The translations under genes and the position numbers were made by a program. The notes below the pieces were generated by a model. It did not search any database. It was not told where the DNA came from and worked only from the letters and a program-made list of their open reading frames with translations. From the NCBI GenBank assembly GCA_947570625.1, contig CANOUP010000004.1:1-64000 (forward strand): 64,000 nucleotides of DNA, in the 5' to 3' direction. This DNA is from an uncultured Clostridia bacterium. GTDB lineage: Bacteria; Bacillota; Clostridia; Christensenellales; Borkfalkiaceae. Within the stretch, counting starts at the first letter, position 1. Every line of letters starts with the position of its first letter. Below, piece after piece: positions 42,928 through 50,864 of the stretch.

Positions 42928-43132
42928 ATTGCTTTTCGACGCCGAGCAAATAGTCCGTCGTCACTTCAAAATATTCGACAAGTACAATCACGGCGTTAGC
43001 ATTAGGCACGCGCTGTCCGTTTTCCCAGTAAACTATCGCTGTATGGCTTAGCCCGACAGCCTTTGCCAATTGCTCTTGCGATAAATTATTATCTATACGC
43101 AATTCTTTTAATCTTTCCGAAAATTTACTCAT
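42926..43132 (-). CDS. Small XRE-family regulator
   Basis: This 68-aa protein (from MSKFSERLKELR) is one helix-turn-helix domain: LSQEQLAKAVGLSHTAIVYWENG (about 18-40) and a C-terminal TTDYLLG. It resembles Cro/C.repressors of mobile elements, though no element is seen here. The start has no good Shine-Dalgarno site. Two palindromes with a shared CAATTG core lie just upstream, so it is probably autoregulated. Confidence 0.9.
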   Translation of the reverse strand: MSKFSERLKELRIDNNLSQEQLAKAVGLSHTAIVYWENGQRVPNANAVIVLVEYFEVTTDYLLGVEKQ

Positions 43133-43143
43133 AACAAAATTTA

Positions 43144-43155
43144 TCACAATTGTGA
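43144..43155. promoter_or_regulatory. XRE operator 1 (TCACAATTGTGA)
   Basis: A perfect 12-bp palindrome located 12 bp upstream of the XRE start. Confidence 0.65.
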
Positions 43156-43167
43156 CTGATATAATAT

Positions 43168-43197
43168 CGGCAGTAGTCGCAATTGTGACTACTGCCG
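43168..43197. promoter_or_regulatory. XRE operator 2, 30-bp near-perfect palindrome
   Basis: This palindrome has a single mismatched pair and the same CAATTGTGAC core as operator 1. The two centres are 33 bp apart, about three helical turns, which suits cooperative binding. Confidence 0.6.
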
Positions 43198-43463
43198 AGG
43201 TCTAATATGAAATTTGATAGTAATGATTTTAATACCCGAAAAATACCCCGCGCAAACCGCGCCTTTACAGTATACGACCTGCGCGTCGTCAAACACAGTT
43301 GCTTTTACCCCCCCCCGTCACTTGTCAACTATTTTTAGTTAATTTTTTTATCTTAATAAATAAAACCTTCCCATCGCGGCATAGCGGGGAAGGCTTACAC
43401 TTACTATGGTTACAGCGTAATACATTACGCAACGTAACGAGCAAGCGTTTTTAATAAATTTTT
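43198..43463. other. Intergenic stretch between two XRE genes
   Basis: It holds a terminator (43366-43393), a small stem (about 43411-43428) inside GTTAC/GTAAC arms, a C-tract and a weak 44-codon frame without a good start signal. I see no supported gene. Confidence 0.5.
43366..43393 (-). terminator. Terminator downstream of the membrane-XRE gene
   Basis: A CCTTCCC/GGGAAGG stem (43366-43372 with 43387-43393) has TTTTATTTATT on the minus strand. It lies about 70 nt beyond the gene. Confidence 0.65.
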
Positions 43464-44252
43464 TCAAGTTTTCATAAAAAAATCTGCAAGCGACCTGCTC
43501 CATGCGGTAAACACAGACCAGATTTTCGGTATTTCTTCGAATTTTTGCGCGATTACTTCTTTCATACCCTCATACTCGGAAATAAGCACGGACAGCGCCG
43601 AACCATGCGCGCTTGTATCGCCGAACGCAATTCCGCCGACGGCAACGTCGCCGACAGCGACAAACGCTCCCAAAGCGTATCCCCCGCAGGCAAAAAGTCC
43701 TATCGCGCCGCCGCCCATAGAGAACAGACCTATCGCAAGCCCGCCCAAGGCTATTATGCCTAAAGCCGCTCCGCCGAACGCTATCGCCCCCGCGGAAAGC
43801 GCGCCGAAAGCTAAAAGCCCAAGACATATCGACCCGAACGCAAGCAAGCCGAAACTTAGCACGCCGACCGAAACGAGCCCCGTTGACACAAGCCCTAACG
43901 CGAACACGCCCTTTGCAACCCTGCCTATTCCTATATTGATATGGACAAGGGGAAGCTTGCCCCAGTGCGCCTTGCTCTTGTATTCGAAATGCAGGCTATT
44001 CAAATCGAAAGTGAATACGCCGTTTTTCTCCTCCTGCGCGGTCTTCGGAAGTTCTCCGTCATAGTTCAAAAGCCAGTCGCAACTGACGCCGAAAAGCCTT
44101 GACATCTTGGTAAGGTTATCCGTTTCGGGAAAAGCTATATCCCCTTCCCACCGCGAAACCGCCTGACGGGTAACGCCCAAAGCCTGCGCAAGCTGTTCCT
44201 GCGTAAGTCCCTTTTCCTTTCTGCATTTTGTAATTTTTTCGCCAGTTGTCAT
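43464..44252 (-). CDS. XRE regulator fused to a hydrophobic pentad-repeat membrane domain
   Basis: Residues about 1-65 of this 262-aa protein form an XRE helix-turn-helix (LTQEQLAQALGVTRQAVSRWE). Residues about 95-215 are a run of roughly 18-20 five-residue repeats of the form hydrophobic-x-(Ala/Ser)-x-Gly (for example LLAFG, AIAFG, GLAIG, LFSMG). The tail is amphipathic and ends charged. The repeats could form membrane helices with glycine packing or a beta-helix like pentapeptide proteins. Membrane-linked HTH proteins of this kind occur in Firmicutes; function unknown. GGAGG precedes the ATG. A near-consensus promoter lies at 44277-44305. Confidence 0.82.
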   Translation of the reverse strand: MTTGEKITKCRKEKGLTQEQLAQALGVTRQAVSRWEGDIAFPETDNLTKMSRLFGVSCDWLLNYDGELPKTAQEEKNGVFTFDLNSLHFEYKSKAHWGKLPLVHINIGIGRVAKGVFALGLVSTGLVSVGVLSFGLLAFGSICLGLLAFGALSAGAIAFGGAALGIIALGGLAIGLFSMGGGAIGLFACGGYALGAFVAVGDVAVGGIAFGDTSAHGSALSVLISEYEGMKEVIAQKFEEIPKIWSVFTAWSRSLADFFMKT

Positions 44253-44276
44253 ATAACGCCTCCGATAGATACGAAA

Positions 44277-44305
44277 ATTATATCACACCGCGCATAGATT
44301 TTCAA
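44277..44305 (-). promoter_or_regulatory. Promoter of the membrane-XRE gene
   Basis: TTGAAA (44300-44305), 17-bp spacer, TATAAT (44277-44282). Confidence 0.77.
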
Positions 44306-44350
44306 TTCAACAATGATTTACTTATGTAACTTTTGAATTGCTTAAATAAA

Positions 44351-44376
44351 AAAAACGGCGGTATCCCGCCGTTTTT
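44351..44376 (-). terminator. Terminator of the pectin/transport operon
   Basis: An 11-bp stem (44351-44361 with 44366-44376) is followed on the minus strand by eight T. It lies just past the GH105 stop. Confidence 0.9.
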
Positions 44377-44381
44377 AATCT

Positions 44382-45515
44382 TTAAAGCCTTTTTATTTCG
44401 GTATAAGCCATTACGAAAGGACCCGTGCCCTTGGCGTCGTTTTCGACGACCGGCTCGGAAATGTAGTAACCGTAAGTGCCGTCGCGCCGTCTGTTCGTTT
44501 CGGGACCCAGCCCCGCCATAAGACATATTCCGCCTAAATTGAGTTTGCCGTCCGTTTCGGTGAGATACTCTTTACATATGCCGTTAAAAATTTCTTCGCC
44601 GAGCTTTGCAAACTTTTTGTCCAGATAGCCCAGTCGCGCGCCCTTCATCATTGCGTACGCTATCATCGCACTGCCCGAAGTTTCGAGGTAGTTTCCCTCT
44701 TCTCCTCCCCTGTCTACAACCTGCCAGAACATTTTTTTGTCGGGGTCGATATAATTTTCAAGCCCGACGGCGGTCTGTCTGAATATTTTTATAAGCCTTT
44801 CCCTGTATTTCTCGGCTGATTCCGCGAAATAACTTATCGCGTCAACAAGCCCCACCGTATACCAGCCCACGGCGCGGAGCCAGAAGCTTTTGGAAAGCCC
44901 CGTTTGCTTATCGCTCCAAAACGCGCTTTTGGAACAGTCCCAGCCGTGGTAATAAAGTTTTTTGCGTTTGTCGTACATATGCGCGAAAACGTTTTCGAAC
45001 TGGCTGACTATATCCTCGTAATTTTTACCCCCGCCGAACTCCGTTTCGTAGCGGGTATAAAAAACCTGCGCCATATACAGCCCGTCCAGCCATACCTGAT
45101 TTGGATAAATTTTCTTGTGCCAGAAATTACCCGTCACCGTGCGGGGCTGTTCCTTGACCTGCCTGTACAGCAATTCAATCGCCTTCAAGTATTTGGCTTT
45201 GCCCGTTTCGCGGTACAAATCGAAAAGCACCCTGCCTTCGTTGAGGTTGTCTACGTTATACGTTTCCAGCTCGTAACCGCGTATACTTCCGTCGTCGGAC
45301 ACGTAATAATCGATAAACCCGTCGATAAATTCAAGATACTTTTTATCGCCCGTGCACTGATATATCGAGTACAGCGACGTCATCATACAGCCGTCGATAT
45401 AGTTCCACCCGGGCGCCTTGCCGTGCATAATGTTTTCTATGTTCCATATGGGCGCTTCGGGTCTTGTTTCGTTTATAAGCCTATCGATATATTTATCTAT
45501 AACCGAATAATTCAT
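44382..45515 (-). CDS. GH105 unsaturated glucuronyl/galacturonyl hydrolase
   Basis: This 377-aa protein is an alpha6/alpha6-barrel GH105 enzyme (YteR/YesR type). It hydrolyses the unsaturated uronic acid at the end of oligosaccharides made by pectin or rhamnogalacturonan lyases. Landmarks include NFWHKKIYPNQVWLDGLYMAQ (about 130-150) with the catalytic Asp in WLDG, FWLRAVGWYTVGLVD (about 210-224) and LETSGSAMIAY (about 277-287). There is no signal peptide, so it is cytoplasmic. It overlaps the GH28 gene by 4 nt (ATGA) and is last in the operon. Specificity between galacturonyl- and rhamnogalacturonyl-type substrates is not resolved. Confidence 0.93.
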   Translation of the reverse strand: MNYSVIDKYIDRLINETRPEAPIWNIENIMHGKAPGWNYIDGCMMTSLYSIYQCTGDKKYLEFIDGFIDYYVSDDGSIRGYELETYNVDNLNEGRVLFDLYRETGKAKYLKAIELLYRQVKEQPRTVTGNFWHKKIYPNQVWLDGLYMAQVFYTRYETEFGGGKNYEDIVSQFENVFAHMYDKRKKLYYHGWDCSKSAFWSDKQTGLSKSFWLRAVGWYTVGLVDAISYFAESAEKYRERLIKIFRQTAVGLENYIDPDKKMFWQVVDRGGEEGNYLETSGSAMIAYAMMKGARLGYLDKKFAKLGEEIFNGICKEYLTETDGKLNLGGICLMAGLGPETNRRRDGTYGYYISEPVVENDAKGTGPFVMAYTEIKRL

Positions 45516-47053
45516 TGCAGTTCCGTAATATTTTTAATATTTTTTTTGATTATTTTTTCGCCTTTCACACCCTTAAAGGTTACGTTTTTAAGCACGAGAT
45601 TTTCCACGTTGTCGGCGTAGAGCCCCTCTTTGCAGTACTCGCGCACGCCCGTAAGCATTGCGGGAAGGGCGGGCTTTGCGTCGGCTTTGAAAGAGAAGGC
45701 GACGTTTTCCAAAGCGATTTCCTTAATGGGCTGTTCGGTCAGTCCGTCGAAGTACCCCGCCATACACTCACAGCCGTTGCACTCTATGTCACGGAACGAG
45801 AACTTGCCGAGGTAGGGCGTGCCGTCGTCGACGGAATAGCCTTCGCGCGCCCAGACGTACTCAGTCTTGCCGTCGGGGTCGCAGAAATAGTACATATTTA
45901 TTACGAACGGGGTTATTACGTCCTGCATCTTTATGTTTTCGAATTCAACGCCGTCGATTACCGCGTCTTTGCCCCTGCCCCTGCGCGTCTTAATCCTAAG
46001 CCCCCTGTCGGTATGCCTGAACAGGCACTGGCTGACGGTAAGGTTTGTTACCCCTCCGCTCATTTCACTGCCTAAAACTATCGCGCCGTGTCCGTCGCAG
46101 AACAGGTTATTCCTCAGCGTATGGCGGTCGGCGGGGGTCTTGTAGGTTTTGCCCATATAAATTTTACCGCTCTTTATCGCACAGCAATCGTCGCCGACGC
46201 TGAATTTGCAGCCCGCTATCGTAACGTTTTTACAGCTTTCGGGGTCGAGCCCGTCGGTGTTGGGCGCGCTGGGCGGACACTTAACGCTTATGCCGTAAAA
46301 CGCGAGGTTTTCCGAAAAGAAGGGGTGAAAATTCCACGACGCCGAATTCATGCCCGTAATTCCGTGGAACACGACATTTTCGCACCTGTTCAAAAAAACA
46401 AGGCGGGGGCGTGCGATTTTTCTGCCCTTGGGCGTCTGCCACCAGGTGGAGTTGTCCGCGTTGCCGTTTATTACGCCTTCGCCGACGACCGCAACGTTTT
46501 TCGCGCCGTACGCCGACAAAAGCGAACGGTAACAGTCGAACGGTTCGCCCTCCCAGCTTGCGGTTACGACCTCCTTGCCGTCTATGTATATACGCGCGGG
46601 AACAACGGGATAATGCTCTTCGACGGGGTCGCCGAGAAGTACGGCGCCCTTTTTAAGTTCGAGCGTAATATCGCTTTTAAGCACAACGGGACGAATGAGA
46701 TACGTTCCCTCCGGAACGACCACCCTTCCGCCCGCGGGGCATAAGTCGATTGCCGTCTGCAAATAGAAAGTGTCGTCAGACTGTCCGTCGCCCACGGCGC
46801 CCAGCGCTTTCACGTCTACGCGCGCGGTTTCGGGCAGAGTACGGAAAACAACTTCGCTTCCGTCGAGGCTTGTCCTTAAAGTATAGCTTGTGTCGGGCGC
46901 AAGATTGAAAAGCGAGAACACGTTCTCCGAGCGCGCCTCTCCCTCCTCTTTGCCGTTTAAATATACCTTGAATTGCGAAGGGCTGTAATATGGTTCCTTA
47001 TTCGAAAGCTCGAAGCAGGCGGACGAACAAGAAACGTAAAGCTGTTTAAACAT
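45512..47053 (-). CDS. GH28 polygalacturonase family protein
   Basis: This 513-aa right-handed beta-helix protein opens with an FN3-like module (about 1-75) and VDVKALGAVGDGQSDDT. The four GH28 motifs are intact: NTDG (about 265), GDDC (about 286), GHG (about 318) and RIK (about 349). It cleaves galacturonan by hydrolysis. There is no signal peptide, so it acts in the cytoplasm, probably as an exo-enzyme on imported oligogalacturonides. AAAGGAG precedes the ATG. It overlaps the 47046 gene by 8 nt and GH105 by 4 nt. Confidence 0.94.
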   Translation of the reverse strand: MFKQLYVSCSSACFELSNKEPYYSPSQFKVYLNGKEEGEARSENVFSLFNLAPDTSYTLRTSLDGSEVVFRTLPETARVDVKALGAVGDGQSDDTFYLQTAIDLCPAGGRVVVPEGTYLIRPVVLKSDITLELKKGAVLLGDPVEEHYPVVPARIYIDGKEVVTASWEGEPFDCYRSLLSAYGAKNVAVVGEGVINGNADNSTWWQTPKGRKIARPRLVFLNRCENVVFHGITGMNSASWNFHPFFSENLAFYGISVKCPPSAPNTDGLDPESCKNVTIAGCKFSVGDDCCAIKSGKIYMGKTYKTPADRHTLRNNLFCDGHGAIVLGSEMSGGVTNLTVSQCLFRHTDRGLRIKTRRGRGKDAVIDGVEFENIKMQDVITPFVINMYYFCDPDGKTEYVWAREGYSVDDGTPYLGKFSFRDIECNGCECMAGYFDGLTEQPIKEIALENVAFSFKADAKPALPAMLTGVREYCKEGLYADNVENLVLKNVTFKGVKGEKIIKKNIKNITELQ

Positions 47054-47717
47054 TTAAAGTTTTCTCCTTTCTCTTTGCTCTTTTTACGAGGAAAACGATC
47101 AAATCTTTTATTCCTATGAAAACCATATCCACGGCGACGGCGAAAACTCCGAAAAGCAGAGGTTCGACGGCGGTAAAGGTTATCAGCTCGTTAATGCCTA
47201 AATAGCATAGGTTGACGCCCGCGAACACGACGGTGTAGTACAGCATATTCGCAAAAAGCGTCCAGAACTGTTTGACCGGAAAGGGAAACATTATGTACGG
47301 GTTGTACTCCTTTTTGTCCGATTCCAGCATTCTGAAAATGGGGTTGACGACCACGTCGGCAATAAGACCGCACAGCAAGCCGTCGAGTATAAGCAAATCG
47401 AGGGCGGACGGGATATAAATTCCCAGCCCCATATTCACGAAATAGCAAACCGCGCCCGCAAACCACCATTTGATTAACAGCGCTTTAAGCCATACGGGAA
47501 TAGCCGACAGTTTGTCCCTGCGGTAGGGGTCGAAATTTCTTTTACGCGCGCTGTTAGACTCGATTTTTTCGCCCGTGATTTCCTCGATGTCGGAAGTCGG
47601 GTTTTCGCCCTCGGGGGTATCGCCTTGAAGAATCGCGACCAGCTCGTCTATTTTATCGGTCTTTAAATCGTAATAGTTTTCTATCGCGGTTTCGCGTATT
47701 TTATTCTTTTTAGCCAT
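47046..47717 (-). CDS. Uncharacterised membrane protein in the pectin operon (223 aa)
   Basis: The charged cytoplasmic N-terminus (about 1-75) is followed by about four helices (about 80-210) and a basic C-terminus. I do not recognise the family; it is not the YesL/DUF624 type often found beside LplB-like transporters. It lies after a terminator-like hairpin (47738-47760) and overlaps the GH28 gene by 8 nt, so it is tied to the degradation genes. A role in transporter assembly or sensing is a guess. Confidence 0.75.
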   Translation of the reverse strand: MAKKNKIRETAIENYYDLKTDKIDELVAILQGDTPEGENPTSDIEEITGEKIESNSARKRNFDPYRRDKLSAIPVWLKALLIKWWFAGAVCYFVNMGLGIYIPSALDLLILDGLLCGLIADVVVNPIFRMLESDKKEYNPYIMFPFPVKQFWTLFANMLYYTVVFAGVNLCYLGINELITFTAVEPLLFGVFAVAVDMVFIGIKDLIVFLVKRAKRKEKTLNV

Positions 47718-47737
47718 TATGTTCCTTTTAAAAAATA

Positions 47738-47760
47738 GCCGGCAAACGCAATTTGCCGGT
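47738..47760 (-). terminator. Internal terminator/attenuator within the pectin operon
   Basis: A 9-bp stem (47738-47746 with 47752-47760, one G-U pair) and a minus-strand run of six T lie between the transport genes and the enzyme genes. It probably lowers enzyme expression relative to transport. Confidence 0.75.
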
Positions 47761-47774
47761 TATCCGTAAATTTT

Positions 47775-48371
47775 TTAATCGTCCGAAATATCAATCTGCT
47801 GTGTGATTTCGTTGGATTCGACTGCCTTTTGGGTGTTAATCTTCATAATGAGTTTCTTATACAGCGGAAGCGTAACGAAGGTTATTATGGAGATTGCCTG
47901 AAAAACGAGGTGCACCATCGTAAGGCTTAACGCGCTTTCCGCAGTGGCGACCTTGCCCGAAACGTTTTTCAGCGCGCCCGAAAGCTGTATGTAGAAAAGC
48001 ACGTCCATAAGAATCATTATCACCGCAAACAGGATTACCATACCCGCAAAGACGAGGTTGGGTTTTTTGCGTTTGGGGAAAGTGTTCAGGAACAGCACCA
48101 GTATGAGTATCGAGAACAGCGTATTTACGAAAATCGCGTGTCCTACCCAGGCGAGCCCGCTGAACGACGTTGTCTTGTTGCTGAGTATGGCTTCCGACAG
48201 CGTGCCCAGCCCGAAAATGTAGATAAGCGAAGGGATAATAAAGAACAGGAGCGCAATGTAGTAAGGTTTGCGTTTGAGCGTAACCAGCTTTTTACGGCGC
48301 CACTCTTTGAACTTACCGCCCTTTGCCTTTACTTCGGGGACTTCGTTTACAACCGAAGTGTTTTCTTCCAT
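47775..48371 (-). CDS. Uncharacterised membrane protein in the transport operon (198 aa)
   Basis: A basic cytoplasmic N-terminus (about 15-35; KFKEWRRKKLVTLKRKPYY) precedes about four helices and a charged tail. The RRKKLVTLKRKPYYIALLFFIIPSL start resembles the first segment of sugar ABC permeases, but there is no EAA loop, so it is not a permease itself. AAGGAGG precedes the ATG. It follows the ATPase gene by 14 nt. Function unknown. Confidence 0.75.
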   Translation of the reverse strand: MEENTSVVNEVPEVKAKGGKFKEWRRKKLVTLKRKPYYIALLFFIIPSLIYIFGLGTLSEAILSNKTTSFSGLAWVGHAIFVNTLFSILILVLFLNTFPKRKKPNLVFAGMVILFAVIMILMDVLFYIQLSGALKNVSGKVATAESALSLTMVHLVFQAISIITFVTLPLYKKLIMKINTQKAVESNEITQQIDISDD

Positions 48372-48385
48372 TTTGCTTTCCCTCC

Positions 48386-49498
48386 TTATCTTATCGCCTT
48401 GCCGGGAATTTCGTTGACGAGTTTGCCGTTCGCGTCGAATTCCTGAACGGGAAGTTCGAAGAAATGCGTCATATCGGGGTTGAAGCCTATGCCGATTTCG
48501 TCGCCGGGCTTATAATTGCACCACTCCGCGAACTTGCATATAACTATCTTTTTGCCCCCGACCTTGCCGTGAACGAGCGTATTCATTCCGAGGTTTTCGT
48601 TGTTGGTAATAAGAAGTTTAACGGGACCCGAACGCGTGACGTTTTCGGGGCGCACGCCTAAAATAACTTCCTTGCCGTCGTAGTCTTTGAGTTTTTCCCT
48701 CTGCTTGTCGTTGAGGGGATAATCGAATAACGAACACTTGAAGCTTCCGCCTTCCACCCTGCCTTCGAACATATTCATGGGGGGAAGTCCTATGAACGTT
48801 GCGACGAAGGTATTTGCGGGCGACTCGTAAAGCTCGATAGGTTTGCCTATCTGCTGGACGCGCCCCATAGACATACACACAATCCTGTCCGCAAGCGTAA
48901 GTGCTTCGGTCTGGTCGTGGGTTACGTACATCATCGTCGCATTGAGTTTTTTATGTAAAAGCATTATCTCCCTTCTCATCGAACCGCGGAGCTTCGCGTC
49001 GAGGTTGGAAAGGGGTTCGTCGAAGAGGAAAACTTTGGGATTGCGCACAATCGCGCGCCCCATTGCAACGCGCTGGCGCTGTCCGCCCGAAAGCTGTTTG
49101 GGCTTTTTGTTGAGCTGGGATTTCAAATCGAGAATTTCCGCCGCCGCCATTACTTTTCTGTGGATTATTTCCTTATTCTCTTTGCGGAGCGTAAGGGAAA
49201 AAGCCATATTCTCGTAAACGGTCATATGACCGTACAGCGCGTAATTCTGGAAAACCATCGCTATATCCCTGTTTTTGGCAGGTTTAACGGTGCAGTCGTT
49301 CCCGTCTATCAGAAGTTTGCCTTTGGTAATCTCTTCCAGTCCCGCGACCATACGCAGGGTAGTGGACTTTCCGCAACCCGAAGGTCCTACCAGAACTATA
49401 AATTCGCCGGGCGCGACTTCGAGGTTGAAGTCCCAGACGGCCTGAACTCCGCCGTCGTAAATTTTATCGAGATGCTGTATACTGACCGATGCGGGCAT
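48386..49498 (-). CDS. MsmX/UgpC-like sugar ABC transporter ATPase
   Basis: This 370-aa ATPase has Walker A GPSGCGKST (about 38-46), signature LSGGQRQRVAMGRA (about 136-149), Walker B VFLFDEPLSNLDAKLR (about 155-170), the switch His in YVTHDQTEA and C-terminal TOBE-type domains (ILGVRPENV). It powers uptake through the LplB/LplC permeases of this locus. Such ATPases often serve several transporters. It is co-transcribed with neighbouring membrane-protein genes (1 and 14 nt gaps). GAGGAGG precedes the ATG. Confidence 0.95.
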   Translation of the reverse strand: MPASVSIQHLDKIYDGGVQAVWDFNLEVAPGEFIVLVGPSGCGKSTTLRMVAGLEEITKGKLLIDGNDCTVKPAKNRDIAMVFQNYALYGHMTVYENMAFSLTLRKENKEIIHRKVMAAAEILDLKSQLNKKPKQLSGGQRQRVAMGRAIVRNPKVFLFDEPLSNLDAKLRGSMRREIMLLHKKLNATMMYVTHDQTEALTLADRIVCMSMGRVQQIGKPIELYESPANTFVATFIGLPPMNMFEGRVEGGSFKCSLFDYPLNDKQREKLKDYDGKEVILGVRPENVTRSGPVKLLITNNENLGMNTLVHGKVGGKKIVICKFAEWCNYKPGDEIGIGFNPDMTHFFELPVQEFDANGKLVNEIPGKAIR

Positions 49499-49499
49499 T

Positions 49500-50132
49500 T
49501 TATCTTACCTCCTCTTCTTCGGTAACAGCCGATTTCAGAGCGTCGTCGACAAGACCGTCCGAAACGCCGATTGCAAAAGCGTCCGTTTCTTTGAGTACAG
49601 CGTCGATGTCTATTTCGCCCGATTGTATTGCTTTGACGTGCTTTTCAAGGCGCGTTGCGTAAACGTATCCTATAACAGACGAGCATACAAAGCACGCCGC
49701 CGAAAGCGCAAGGTAAACTATGAGCAGACTTCCCGCGGCGGACGGGGTCAGACCCGCGCCGAAATAGAAAGTTACGTACTTCGCCTCGCCGCCGGGCTGC
49801 GCCGCGCGCAGTTCTTCGGTGATTTTTATAACCTGCAAGGGATAAATAAATATTCTTGCAATCTGCACGGCCGCCAGAACGGCAAGTACGGCAACGAAAA
49901 TTTTCTTGTAATTTTTCACGCTTTCCGACGAGTAGAACGCAACCAAAAGCACGGCAAGCGTCAACACTACCGAAAAGCCTATAAGAAGCTTATAGAGCGA
50001 AGAATTGTTTATCGAGTAGAACAGCATGAAGTACAGGCAGTTGAAAACAAGTCCGCCGATTGCAAACAAAGAGGCAAGCTTGTTCTTTTTATAACGGAGT
50101 ATATCGTTGCTGACGGCCATATTCTTTTCCAT
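49500..50132 (-). CDS. Uncharacterised membrane protein (210 aa)
   Basis: The start at 50132 follows AAAGGAGG and overlaps the upstream stop (TGATG); a longer frame upstream has no such site. It has about four helices (about 18-180), a large predicted outside loop with a Gly/Gln-rich stretch, and an acidic C-terminal cytoplasmic tail ending EEEEVR. The family is not recognised. It lies between the ATPase and another membrane protein in the transport operon. Confidence 0.75.
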   Translation of the reverse strand: MEKNMAVSNDILRYKKNKLASLFAIGGLVFNCLYFMLFYSINNSSLYKLLIGFSVVLTLAVLLVAFYSSESVKNYKKIFVAVLAVLAAVQIARIFIYPLQVIKITEELRAAQPGGEAKYVTFYFGAGLTPSAAGSLLIVYLALSAACFVCSSVIGYVYATRLEKHVKAIQSGEIDIDAVLKETDAFAIGVSDGLVDDALKSAVTEEEEVR

Positions 50133-50791
50133 CAAACCGCCTCCTTTGCCGTACCTTGCATTAAGAGAGCCTTTTCGCCCTTCATAAGCTTTGTTTTCCA
50201 TATTAAATTGAGGATATTTATTCCCGCGACTCCGAGTACGAGCACGTTGAGTATGTATCCTATAATAAATATTGCGGGACTGTCCGCATAGTTGGGATAA
50301 AGGCGCGACCAGTTGCCGGGTTCCGTGGGTACGGTTTCGGAAACTATTTTCGAGCCGTCCGCAAGATTGGACCAGGTATTGTGAAGCGTTAGATATGCTT
50401 CGTGGTCTATATCCGCGTATTTAACAACGCATAAAGAAATTATAATTATGCCCGCAACGGCGACTATTACCGCGAATACCGCGGTTGCGATTACGGAAAC
50501 GTAGTTCGTCACATAGTAGTTGCGCCTTTTGTTGGACGCCGTTATGTACAAAGTTACGGAAATTAACAAAAATACGATTGCTATCACGAACAGGGGTCCC
50601 GTAACGCCGTTGGCTAATTCGTAGAGTGCGTCAACGCCCTTAAACGCTTCCACCCCCGTGCCTTGTTTGGAAGTGTAGCCCGCCATTGCCGAAATATCGG
50701 TCATATAGATGAGTGCGTACACACAGCACAGCGCCGCCATTATGAGTGTGACGAGCGAAACCGCTTTTTGAAATTTCATTTGAGTTTTCAT
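50132..50791 (-). CDS. Uncharacterised membrane protein (219 aa)
   Basis: Four helices (about 12-32, 65-85, 97-122, 175-200) surround two predicted outside loops, the second about 50 residues long. The family is not recognised. The order of loops and the spacing resemble the 49500 protein, so the two may form a hetero-oligomer, but there is no sequence proof. It follows the binding-protein gene across a GC-rich hairpin (50815-50842). Confidence 0.75.
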   Translation of the reverse strand: MKTQMKFQKAVSLVTLIMAALCCVYALIYMTDISAMAGYTSKQGTGVEAFKGVDALYELANGVTGPLFVIAIVFLLISVTLYITASNKRRNYYVTNYVSVIATAVFAVIVAVAGIIIISLCVVKYADIDHEAYLTLHNTWSNLADGSKIVSETVPTEPGNWSRLYPNYADSPAIFIIGYILNVLVLGVAGINILNLIWKTKLMKGEKALLMQGTAKEAV

Positions 50792-50814
50792 ATTCGTTTA
50801 CCTCAAATTTTTTC

Positions 50815-50842
50815 ACCGCCCGCCGCCGTAGCGGCGGGCGGT
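50815..50842 (-). other. Intercistronic hairpin after the binding-protein gene
   Basis: A perfect 12-bp GC-only stem (50815-50826 with 50831-50842) has no T-run. Such structures protect the 3' end of binding-protein mRNA and set unequal expression in ABC operons. Confidence 0.7.
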
Positions 50843-50864
50843 AAAATGTCTGTGCATTAAAAAC

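Noticed and set aside
43207..43341. 44-codon frame divergent from the small XRE gene
   Set aside because: There is no ribosome binding site and no recognisable protein, and it contains a C-tract. It could be a remnant but is not supported as a gene.
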